NCBI RefSeq assembly: GCF_029240215.1
Contig: NZ_JARBTK010000007.1
Coordinates: forward strand, 219,372-283,371
DNA from: Chryseobacterium sp.
GTDB taxonomy: Bacteria; Bacteroidota; Bacteroidia; Flavobacteriales; Weeksellaceae
DNA length: 64,000 nt
Reading direction: 5' to 3'
Position 1 is the first letter of the stretch, and each line of letters starts with the position of its first letter. The position numbers and the translations under genes were made by a program. Below are positions 1 through 6,761 of the stretch, piece after piece. Under the pieces are notes generated by a model. The model was not told the DNA's origin, did not search any database, and saw only the letters and a program-made list of their open reading frames with translations.

Positions 1-1
1 T

Positions 2-544
2 GTGAATGATAAAAGAAGTTTCGGTAGTGGAGTTCCAAAATATATCATCGGGTTTAATAACAATTTCAGGTACGGGCTTTTTGAACTAAGTTTCACTTTG
101 TACAGCGAAATTGGAAAGAAAATATATAATGCAGATGCCGTAACGACTCTAGAATCTGGTGAAGGATTCGGAATGGCATCACAATACTACTTTGACAACA
201 GGTACAATGCGGTAAGCAATCCGGATGGTTTTTTCGGAATGCCCAATATGAATTTTTCAAACAACAGAAAAGAAGCCAGAACTTCTAATCTCTTTTTCAA
301 AGACGCAGATTATATTAGATTAAGATCGCTTCGTCTGGCATTCAACCTACCTCAATCAATACTTAAAAATATCGGTATAGAAAACGCACAGATATATATG
401 GTCGGAAACAATATTTTCACACTTTCAAAATATAAAGGGATGAATATAGACGCAACTTCTGACAATGTTCTTACCCAAGGTTTTGATCAGGCATATTATC
501 CGGTAGCCAAAATTTATTCTATGGGTTTTAATCTTAAATTTTAA
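2..544 (+). CDS. SusC/RagA-family TonB-linked outer-membrane receptor, C-terminal part
   Basis: This is the last 180 residues of a SusC-type TonB-dependent receptor; the frame is open at the left edge, so the true start lies outside the window. The visible part has alternating hydrophobic and polar barrel strands, the family-typical segment LFFKDADYIRLRSLRLAFNLP near residues 97-117 (compare the usual DGSFLRLKNVTLGYTLP of SusC proteins) and a C-terminal aromatic residue, as expected for BAM-folded barrels. The SusD gene begins three bases after the stop codon, which fixes the assignment as half of a SusC/SusD pair. By family knowledge it forms the transport barrel that imports an oligomeric or conjugated substrate using TonB energy. 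The plug domain and any FecR-type signalling extension are not visible, and the substrate is unknown. Confidence 0.9.
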   Translation: MNDKRSFGSGVPKYIIGFNNNFRYGLFELSFTLYSEIGKKIYNADAVTTLESGEGFGMASQYYFDNRYNAVSNPDGFFGMPNMNFSNNRKEARTSNLFFKDADYIRLRSLRLAFNLPQSILKNIGIENAQIYMVGNNIFTLSKYKGMNIDATSDNVLTQGFDQAYYPVAKIYSMGFNLKF

Positions 545-547
545 ATC

Positions 548-1951
548 ATGAAAAAAATATTCATCACAATATTCAGTCTTTCAATCATGACTTCATGCTC
601 ATCAGATCTTCTGGATGTGAATCCTGAAGCACAGAAAGTTTCATCTCAATTCTATACAACTTCTGCGGAAATCGAACAGGGTGTGGTTTCGGTCTATAGC
701 TCGCTTCAATATACAGGACAATATCAGTTGGGAATGCCGGCATTAGGAGAATTACCTTCTGACAATACCTACGATGAGGTTCCTGCCAATGATGCCTTTA
801 CGTATGGCGAGCTTGATTTCTTTACCATCCAACCAAACAACAGCTTAATTGCCAGTGCCTGGAAAGACAACTATATCGGAATTCAGCAAGCGAATATTAT
901 TTTGGCAAGAATTGGTAAAATTCCGGATATGACGGATGCATTAAAATCTTCGAGAACTGGAGAAATGAAATTTCTGAGAGCATTAATGTATTTTAATTTA
1001 GTGAGAATTTTCGGTGATGTTCCGTTAGTTTTAAAAGAAACTACTAATGTGAATGATTATTTCGGTCAGCCAAGAACGCCTGTTGCTGAAGTATATGCTG
1101 CAGTTGAAGCTGACTTAAAAGCAGCCATCAATCTGTTGCCATCAACTGCCACACAGAAAGGAAGAGCAACCAAAGGTGCTGCACTTGGAATTTTAGGAAA
1201 AGTGCTGTTAACACAGAAAAAATATACAGAATCATTGAGTTATTTAAATCAAGTTGAATCTTTGGGTTATCAATTATTAACTGATGTTACCAAAATTTTT
1301 GATGTTGCCAATGAAAACAATTCCGAAATTATTTTTGATGTGCAGTTTGCCTCAGGATTAAACGGTAATTCGGAAGGAAGTACGGCATTCCAGATGTTCA
1401 GTCCATCAGGATCGGTTTCCGGAGCAAAAGGTCACAATCTTCCTACGAAGGAGGTTTACAATCTTTATTCTACCGGCGATACACGACGTTCTGCATATAT
1501 CGGTCTCACTTCAAACGGAATTCCATTCAGTAAAAAATTGGTAAAAACCTCAAATACGATCGCCGATGGCGGAAGTAATTTTGTAGTGCTGAGATTGGCA
1601 GATGTTTTTCTGATGATGGCAGAATCGTATGCCGAACAGAATGATTTTGTCAATGCTAATATTTATTTAAATAAGATTAAAACCAGAGCCGGAATTTCTG
1701 CTGTAAATTTTTCAAATAAAGACCTCCTTTTGAATGAAATAGGTAAAGAAAGAAGACTTGAATTTGTTGGAGAAGGTCATCGTTGGTTTGATCTTATCAG
1801 AACAGGTATGGCTATTTCGGTGATGACAAGCTATTTCACCAATAATCCCGGATACAGTACTGCTCAGATCAATAATCATCATTTGCTGATGCCTGTTCCG
1901 CAAGGGCAAATCAATACAGATCCTGCGATTAAACAAAATCCGGGCTATTAA
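548..1951 (+). CDS. RagB/SusD-family nutrient-binding outer-membrane lipoprotein
   Basis: The 467-residue product is a SusD-type lipoprotein that caps the SusC barrel and captures substrate at the cell surface. It opens with a lipoprotein signal (MKKIFITIFSLSIMTSC, lipidated Cys at 17) followed by SSDLLDVNPE, the usual SusD beginning. Helical TPR-like regions with the family phrases 'EMKFLRALMYFNLVRIFGDVPLV' (split over residues about 139-162), 'GRATKGAALGILGKVLL' and, near the end, 'RRLEFVGEGHRWFDLIRTG' are all present. Length matches the family. It is translationally close to the upstream SusC (three-base gap). Substrate specificity cannot be read from the sequence; the downstream glycerophosphodiesterase hints at a phosphodiester-containing ligand, which is inference only. 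Confidence 0.95.
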   Translation: MKKIFITIFSLSIMTSCSSDLLDVNPEAQKVSSQFYTTSAEIEQGVVSVYSSLQYTGQYQLGMPALGELPSDNTYDEVPANDAFTYGELDFFTIQPNNSLIASAWKDNYIGIQQANIILARIGKIPDMTDALKSSRTGEMKFLRALMYFNLVRIFGDVPLVLKETTNVNDYFGQPRTPVAEVYAAVEADLKAAINLLPSTATQKGRATKGAALGILGKVLLTQKKYTESLSYLNQVESLGYQLLTDVTKIFDVANENNSEIIFDVQFASGLNGNSEGSTAFQMFSPSGSVSGAKGHNLPTKEVYNLYSTGDTRRSAYIGLTSNGIPFSKKLVKTSNTIADGGSNFVVLRLADVFLMMAESYAEQNDFVNANIYLNKIKTRAGISAVNFSNKDLLLNEIGKERRLEFVGEGHRWFDLIRTGMAISVMTSYFTNNPGYSTAQINNHHLLMPVPQGQINTDPAIKQNPGY

Positions 1952-1969
1952 AAATATCATTTGAAAACA

Positions 1970-2027
1970 TCTCATCCCGACCCCTTTCAGAATTAAATTT
2001 TTTTACACTTACTTTCTCGGGGTGAGA
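1970..2027. repeat. imperfect inverted repeat between susD and the GDPD gene
   Basis: TCTCATCCCGA (1970-1980) pairs with TCGGGGTGAGA (2017-2027) over 11 positions with one G-T wobble, around a 36-base AT-rich loop. The loop is long for an intrinsic terminator and no clean T-run follows the right arm, so it may be a weak terminator, an mRNA-stabilising hairpin or a short dispersed repeat. Confidence 0.35.
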
Positions 2028-2064
2028 CTTTCAAAATCAATCAATACTTTAAAATTTAAAAAAT

Positions 2065-2937
2065 ATGTTCAAATTAACGATCCTATTGTTCTTTGTGGCT
2101 TCATTGCTTCTGACAGCACAGAAAAATGAAGTGTCATTGTCTAAATTCCCTGATGATAAAGTAATGGTAGTTGCTCATCGTGGTGACTGGAGAGAGGCTC
2201 CTGAAAATTCTGTCTGGGCAGTTAAAAAAGCTATTGAAAAAGGAGTAGATATGGCAGAAATAGATCTTGCTATGACCAAAGACAGTATCTTGATTTTAAT
2301 GCACGACAATACTATTGACAGAACGACTACCGGAAGAGGAAAACCATCAGACTTTACTCTGGAAGAAATTAAAAAACTCAATCTAAGAGACGGTTTAGGA
2401 GTAGAAACACAAATGAAAGTTCCGACTTTGGAAGAAATTCTGGTTCTTAGTGACGGAAAAATCCTTCTGAATCTGGACAAAGGTTTTGACTATATCAAAC
2501 AGGTTTATCCCCTGATAAAAAAGCGAAATATGCTTGATCAAATTTTGTTTAAAGGTCATGAATCCTATACTGAGTTCAACAGAAAATACGGAGACATTAA
2601 AAAAGATATTCATTATATGCCGATCATAAAATTGGGGGACGAAAAAGATCTTAAGAATATCTCAGAATATCTTAAAAATTATAAGGTTTACGGTTTTGAA
2701 TTTACCATCGGATCTACAGAAAATAATTTGATTGATTTTAAAAAATTAAAAGAGAAGAAGGTCAAAATTTGGGTAAACTCACTGTGGCCTCATCACAATG
2801 CAGGAAATAATGATGACAAAGTTTTAGACAACCCGAATGTTTATGATTGGTATTTGCAGAAGGGTGTCAATATTATTCAGACAGATCGCCCCATGGAGTT
2901 GATTAAATATTTGAAATCAAAAAATCTATACTTATAA
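2065..2937 (+). CDS. secreted glycerophosphodiester phosphodiesterase family protein
   Basis: The 290-residue protein carries a Sec signal peptide (MFKLTILLFFVASLLLTAQ) and the GDPD catalytic pattern: VVAHRGDWREAPENS with His38-Arg39, the Glu65-x-Asp67 metal pair (MAEIDLA) and the second catalytic His80 in LMHDNTIDRTTTGRG. The later segments KILLNLDKG and IIQTDRPMELI are typical TIM-barrel strands of the family. It should hydrolyse glycerophosphodiesters such as deacylated phospholipids to glycerol-3-phosphate and an alcohol in the periplasm. It lies 113 bases after susD on the same strand and may belong to the same uptake locus, although an inverted repeat separates them. Some Bacteroidota GDPD-fold proteins act on other phosphodiesters, so the exact substrate is open. 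Confidence 0.9.
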   Translation: MFKLTILLFFVASLLLTAQKNEVSLSKFPDDKVMVVAHRGDWREAPENSVWAVKKAIEKGVDMAEIDLAMTKDSILILMHDNTIDRTTTGRGKPSDFTLEEIKKLNLRDGLGVETQMKVPTLEEILVLSDGKILLNLDKGFDYIKQVYPLIKKRNMLDQILFKGHESYTEFNRKYGDIKKDIHYMPIIKLGDEKDLKNISEYLKNYKVYGFEFTIGSTENNLIDFKKLKEKKVKIWVNSLWPHHNAGNNDDKVLDNPNVYDWYLQKGVNIIQTDRPMELIKYLKSKNLYL

Positions 2938-3071
2938 GTTTGGGAAATATGTGATGTCTTTAAATTGAGGTGATAATATATTTGAATGTACCAACTATAA
3001 AGAAAAACCGAAATTACGGGTATGTAATTAAGTTTAATCATTTAAATATATTGTCGCCATTTTTTAAATTT

Positions 3072-3108
3072 AAAAAAATTGACTTGCCAATAGAATCTGA
3101 CAAGTCAA
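3072..3108 (-). terminator. intrinsic terminator of the DUF3570 operon
   Basis: TTGACTTG (3079-3086) and CAAGTCAA (3101-3108) form a perfect 8-bp stem with a 14-base loop. Read on the minus strand it follows the DUF3570 stop codon by 12 bases and is followed by a T-run (A-run 3072-3078 on the plus strand). It sits in the gap between converging genes and may also stop transcription from the plus-strand GDPD gene. Confidence 0.7.
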
Positions 3109-3120
3109 AATTAATCTGAT

Positions 3121-4290
3121 TTATTTAAATCTTAAATTTAGCGAAATGATATCAGACTTCATACCCACAGATTTGGTGTAATGCCCGTATCGGATTTCCA
3201 GCATATTGAGACGTTCGACGCCAAATAATCCATTCTTCGGACTGATGCGGATTCCTGCTCCGTAAAAATGGCTGTCGAATTTCGATAGGTCGTAATTACT
3301 GGTGTAAAAATCATCAAAAGCAGTGTGTTGCTGGTAAGGCGCAAAATATTTAGCCGCAGTCTGAGAATAGTATCTGTAAAAAGGACTCACCGAAAGAAAT
3401 GGAGAGATTTTGACAGGTGTTTCTAAACTGAACGTATTGGATTTTAAGCCCCAATCATCAGTATAATAGCGGTAATAAGCTCTTACAATAAATTTGTCCC
3501 CTAAAAAATAATTGGCGCGCACTCCCAAAGGAATTTTAAACCTTTTATCCGGTAAAGCTTCCTGATGAACAGAATTGTCGGTAAAATAAACACGATGGAA
3601 AGGTAAACTCAAATACCCTGTCTGTTGAATACCGTCTGCCAAAAACTCAACCTGAAAATTCTGATTGATAATTTGTGAATAGGAGAGAGATAAGGCAAAA
3701 GTATTTCTGCCGCTTGTTCCGTTATTGTCTCCGGTTCGCAGTTCTATTGGAGCAATCAGTTTTACCTGATCTAAATAAGCTTGGAATTTTGCTGTAAATT
3801 CTCCCATTTTGTCAGGCGTTTTTTTCGCAAAGCCAATATTGGCACCATAAGACTGGTAATCATATTCTGAAGAAAACGAAACACCGGCCATTAAAGTAGT
3901 TCCTTTATTTTCGTTTTCACGGCTCCAGTTCAATGTTGGATAAATCCTGTTATCTGAACGAGATGCTGATGAATTGGCTTTCAGATCGATCATATCGGAA
4001 GAGGCAGAAGTGTAGTGATCGATTCCTACACTAAAATCAAATTTGTTTTTTCTTAGTTTTTTATCGTATTTCACCATTGTTACATCTATGGTATTGGAAA
4101 TGTCTGTTAATTTCTCAGTTCCAACTCCGCCTGTTACCGCCGAATTGTTCCCGTCCTGTTTGTAATAGCTTGATACAAGATTAATCTCATCCAGACTTAG
4201 CTTTTTAGAAGGCTCACTATTCGTATTTTCCTGTGCCTGAACATTGAAGAATCCAAAAAGAGTGATAATGCTAATAATTACTTTTTTCAT
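3121..4290 (-). CDS. DUF3570 outer-membrane beta-barrel protein
   Basis: The 389-residue product has a signal peptide ending near VQAQ (residues 17-20), then an N-terminal conserved segment with DGNNSAVTGG (residues 46-55) and GTEKL, followed by many amphipathic beta strands and a C-terminal NLRFK end. This matches the DUF3570 family of predicted outer-membrane barrels. The length is normal for the family. It is the last gene of a minus-strand set with the small lipoprotein gene, the ApbE gene and the thioredoxin-like gene, an association I recognise from other Bacteroidota and some Proteobacteria. The function is not established; a barrel that exports, displays or receives a modified small protein is one possibility. 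The SAVTGG stretch loosely resembles ApbE flavinylation sites, but that is speculative. Confidence 0.85.
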   Translation of the reverse strand: MKKVIISIITLFGFFNVQAQENTNSEPSKKLSLDEINLVSSYYKQDGNNSAVTGGVGTEKLTDISNTIDVTMVKYDKKLRKNKFDFSVGIDHYTSASSDMIDLKANSSASRSDNRIYPTLNWSRENENKGTTLMAGVSFSSEYDYQSYGANIGFAKKTPDKMGEFTAKFQAYLDQVKLIAPIELRTGDNNGTSGRNTFALSLSYSQIINQNFQVEFLADGIQQTGYLSLPFHRVYFTDNSVHQEALPDKRFKIPLGVRANYFLGDKFIVRAYYRYYTDDWGLKSNTFSLETPVKISPFLSVSPFYRYYSQTAAKYFAPYQQHTAFDDFYTSNYDLSKFDSHFYGAGIRISPKNGLFGVERLNMLEIRYGHYTKSVGMKSDIISLNLRFK

Positions 4291-4320
4291 TTTAATTTCA
4301 AGTTTTTAGTAATTATTAAT

Positions 4321-4548
4321 CTAATTGCATCCGCAACCTCCGCCAACTTTTCCTGCATTGGCTCCCGAGGAACCTTCTCTATAAGACTGAAAGTTCAGCT
4401 CGGTTTTTTCTATAGTTCTGTTCCCAAGAACCATTTCAGCATCGTTTAATTTGTTTTTTTCGTATTCTTTTACGGTTGTACAGGATTGTACAGAAGCGAT
4501 GGTTACTAAAAAGCAAATTGCTGTGGTTATTTTTATGAAATTTTTCAT
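4321..4548 (-). CDS. DUF4266 small lipoprotein with C-terminal GGGCGCN
   Basis: This 75-residue protein has a lipoprotein signal (cleavage before Cys23 in SVQSC), a short charged middle and the striking tail SSGANAGKVGGGCGCN, with Cys72 and Cys74 as second- and fourth-last residues. Such proteins are grouped as DUF4266 and occur next to DUF3570, ApbE and thioredoxin genes, as here (30 bases from DUF3570, 43 bases from apbE). The Gly-rich Cys-Gly-Cys end looks like a metal site, a redox pair for the neighbouring thioredoxin, or a modified terminus similar to ribosomally made peptides. Which of these holds is unknown. The SSGAN segment also resembles the SGAT core of flavinylated proteins, but lacks the usual Thr at the acceptor position. 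Confidence 0.85.
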   Translation of the reverse strand: MKNFIKITTAICFLVTIASVQSCTTVKEYEKNKLNDAEMVLGNRTIEKTELNFQSYREGSSGANAGKVGGGCGCN

Positions 4549-4591
4549 TTGAATTAAATTTGTTTTTAAAATTTAAAATCCAATCATGGAT

Positions 4592-5521
4592 TCATTTTAA
4601 ATTAATGTTTTGAGATGAATATATTTTGTTCTGATCATCGATGATGATGCATTCCAGATGATTGATCTGATTCACCATATTGAGCGCAGAATCGATTCCC
4701 ATAATACTTACGGGAGTTGCCATGGCATCGGCAATTTCTGCATTGGGACAAAAAATCGTAACACTTTTTATACCCGAAACCGGCATTCCTGTTTTTGGGT
4801 TGATGGTATGAGAATATTTTTTACCGTTGATGACCACAAACTTTTCATAATTTCCTGAGGTAGCGATGGACATATCGGTGATGTTCATATATGAGAACGG
4901 CTGTTTTGCATTATCGGGATCGGCAATTCCGATCGTCCACGGTTTTCCGTTTGCCTGATTTCCCCAAGTCGTCAAATCGCCGGAAGCGTTTACAATTCCC
5001 GAAACGACGCCTCTTTTCTGGAGAAGTCTTTTTGCCATTTCCGCTGCATACCCTTTTCCGATTCCTCCGAAACCGATCCTCATTCCTTTTTCTTTCAGAA
5101 ATACGGTCTGGCTTTCACGATTCAGCAGAATATTCTGATAATTGACCAACTTCAAATGTTCTTTGATTAATTCGGGATCAGGAAGCCGTTTCATTTCACG
5201 GTCGAAATTCCAGAAACTTTTATCGATTCCGCCATAAGAAATGTCAAAATATCCGTCTGTAATATTGCTGATTCTCAGACTTCTTTCAATTAAATCAAAA
5301 ACTTCCAGGTCAACTTTTACAGGTTGTATTCCTGCATTTTGATTGATGAGGTTGGTCTGACTTTCTTCATTGAAAGTCGTCAGTAATTTTTCAATTCTCC
5401 GGATTTCGTCAACGGCTGCGTCGATATGATGTTGCGCAGTCTTTTCTTCATTGTTGACAACGGTAATTTCAAAAGCATTTCCCATTAATTTCTGGGGTCT
5501 TTTGAATTCTCTTAACATCAT
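4592..5521 (-). CDS. apbE: FAD:protein FMN transferase (ApbE family)
   Basis: ApbE enzymes transfer FMN from FAD onto a Thr or Ser of an extracytoplasmic target. The 309-residue sequence shows the family core: LMGNAFEITV near the start, ITDGYFDISYGG, MRIGFGGIGKGYAAEMA, VNASGDLTTWG, then ISYSHTINPKTGMP-like HTINPKTGMPV and the metal-binding end AEIADAMATPVSIMG. The start is the first ATG of a tandem ATG pair, seven bases after the upstream stop codon. Unusually there is no signal peptide or lipobox, whereas most ApbE proteins are exported; the frame stays open a little upstream inside the thioredoxin gene but gives no hydrophobic leader. It therefore may act in the cytoplasm or be exported otherwise. 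No classical target (NqrC, RnfG, FMN-bind domain) is visible nearby, so the small lipoprotein or DUF3570 barrel are the candidates. Confidence 0.9.
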   Translation of the reverse strand: MMLREFKRPQKLMGNAFEITVVNNEEKTAQHHIDAAVDEIRRIEKLLTTFNEESQTNLINQNAGIQPVKVDLEVFDLIERSLRISNITDGYFDISYGGIDKSFWNFDREMKRLPDPELIKEHLKLVNYQNILLNRESQTVFLKEKGMRIGFGGIGKGYAAEMAKRLLQKRGVVSGIVNASGDLTTWGNQANGKPWTIGIADPDNAKQPFSYMNITDMSIATSGNYEKFVVINGKKYSHTINPKTGMPVSGIKSVTIFCPNAEIADAMATPVSIMGIDSALNMVNQINHLECIIIDDQNKIYSSQNINLK

Positions 5522-5528
5522 TCTCTTG

Positions 5529-5972
5529 CTATTTTTGATTTTCTTTGATTTCTCTGATCTCCCTGCTGAAAGCCAAAGCGTTTTCAGAAGGGAGACCTTC
5601 CCAGCTTTTCAGTACTTTTCCTTCAGAATTCAATAAAAGTGTGTAAGGAAACAGTCCTTTCGAATTATATTGATCTGCAAGTGAGGTATTTTCTTTTTTT
5701 AATTCGGGAGAAAGCTGATTCTTCTTATTTCGTGGAAAATCTGCGTTGATGTAGACAATTATATTTTCGGTTTCCAACTTTTTGAAATCTTCAGTTTCGA
5801 TAATGTTTTTATGAAGCTTAATGCACGGAATGCACCAGTCTGAACCGGAAAAATTGAGCAAAATCAGTTCTTTGCTTTCTGTTGCCTGTTTTTTAGCATT
5901 CTCAAAACGGTTTTGAGCTTGTGCCATAATTGAAAGCATAGCCATTGTCAGGCTTAAAAGTAATGTTCTCAT
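5529..5972 (-). CDS. periplasmic thioredoxin-like protein
   Basis: The 147-residue protein has a signal peptide (cleavage near AQAQ, residues 17-20) and a thioredoxin fold with the redox motif WCIPC (Cys47, Cys50) and the cis-proline Pro109 in GLFPYTLLL. This resembles the DsbD-gamma/thioredoxin_7 group that donates or receives electrons in the periplasm. It starts the four-gene set leading into apbE (7-base gap), the GGGCGCN lipoprotein and DUF3570. The paired cysteines of the lipoprotein tail are a plausible substrate, which is inference from the neighbourhood. Confidence 0.88.
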   Translation of the reverse strand: MRTLLLSLTMAMLSIMAQAQNRFENAKKQATESKELILLNFSGSDWCIPCIKLHKNIIETEDFKKLETENIIVYINADFPRNKKNQLSPELKKENTSLADQYNSKGLFPYTLLLNSEGKVLKSWEGLPSENALAFSREIREIKENQK

Positions 5973-6094
5973 TATCTAAAATTTTATAATGATTTGTATT
6001 GATATAGGGAAAATGTATAAAGCTGGTCATCAACTTTATAAAGAAGTCATCGTTTAATCAGATCATGATCAAATGTAATGACATATAATTATGA

Positions 6095-6478
6095 TTAAGA
6101 ATATCTTGGTGGCTCCCAAACAGAATTTATAAAACCTTTATAGCAAAAGTTTTCGTCATAAGAAGGAATTTTGTGAGATCTGACCTGTCTGAAACTCTCA
6201 TTTTTAATTTCAAAACGGAATCCCGGCTCAATAGTAAAAAACAATGCAAGAGGTGCTGAATGAATGATGAACGGTAATTTTTGGTCTTTGCCATAATCTC
6301 CGTCTTTAACCGGATGATCATAGTGCGTTTTCAGAAACGCAGTGAGAGACATTTCCGGATTCAAAGCTTTGTGCTCACAATAATGTTCTATCAAATCGGG
6401 GATTTTCAATAGCTGATATAACTCGGTTGTGGAAACCAAATATAAAGATAACAGCAATATTGAAATCAACTTTTTCAC
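6095..6478 (-). CDS. small secreted protein of unknown function
   Basis: The 127-residue product starts at GTG (6478), chosen because it gives a clean N-terminal hydrophobic signal (MKKLISILLLSLYLVSTTEL) and no in-frame ATG lies nearby. The rest includes HYCEHKALNPEMSLTAFLKTHY and DGDYGKDQKLPF, phrases I recall from unannotated Bacteroidota proteins that often stand near metal or redox genes. Two cysteines (in HYCEH and NFCYK) remain after the signal. It lies 122 bases upstream of the thioredoxin-like gene on the same strand and may be its leader gene or an independent unit. No function can be assigned. Confidence 0.7.
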   Translation of the reverse strand: MKKLISILLLSLYLVSTTELYQLLKIPDLIEHYCEHKALNPEMSLTAFLKTHYDHPVKDGDYGKDQKLPFIIHSAPLALFFTIEPGFRFEIKNESFRQVRSHKIPSYDENFCYKGFINSVWEPPRYS

Positions 6479-6483
6479 TTAAT

Positions 6484-6491
6484 CAAAATTA
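6484..6491 (-). promoter_or_regulatory. -7 box TAATTTTG directly before the 127-residue gene
   Basis: Read on the minus strand this is a perfect TAnnTTTG Bacteroidota -7 element ending six bases before the GTG start. If used, the mRNA would have almost no leader. Confidence 0.45.
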
Positions 6492-6687
6492 TGAAATGTT
6501 TTGGTTAGAATGGATTTAAATTAAGAACTAAATTGTAACCCCTGGTTTTTCCTTTTTTAAAGTATTTTGGAAAAGAACTTCGTGCAAAACTTCATATTGA
6601 AGATGTTTTTACAGAACATTTGTTTTCATTATCATAATTTATCAATCAAAATTCCAAAAACTTTATGAGATCTATCACGATGAAACA

Positions 6688-6699
6688 TGATACTGGTCA
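6688..6699. promoter_or_regulatory. FixK/FNR-type box upstream of the P-type ATPase
   Basis: TGAT-ACTG-GTCA matches TGAY-N4-RTCA exactly and lies 63-74 bases before the ATPase start. A stretch of 26 bases around it (6676-6701) matches 14904-14929, upstream of the BON and pfkB genes, at 22 positions. This is a candidate target of the response regulator with a CRP/FNR domain encoded at 19932-20984. Confidence 0.55.
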
Positions 6700-6761
6700 G
6701 GCAGGGAAATGCCATTTGTATATAATTAATTGCTTATTTTTAGATAACCTATTTATTTGAT

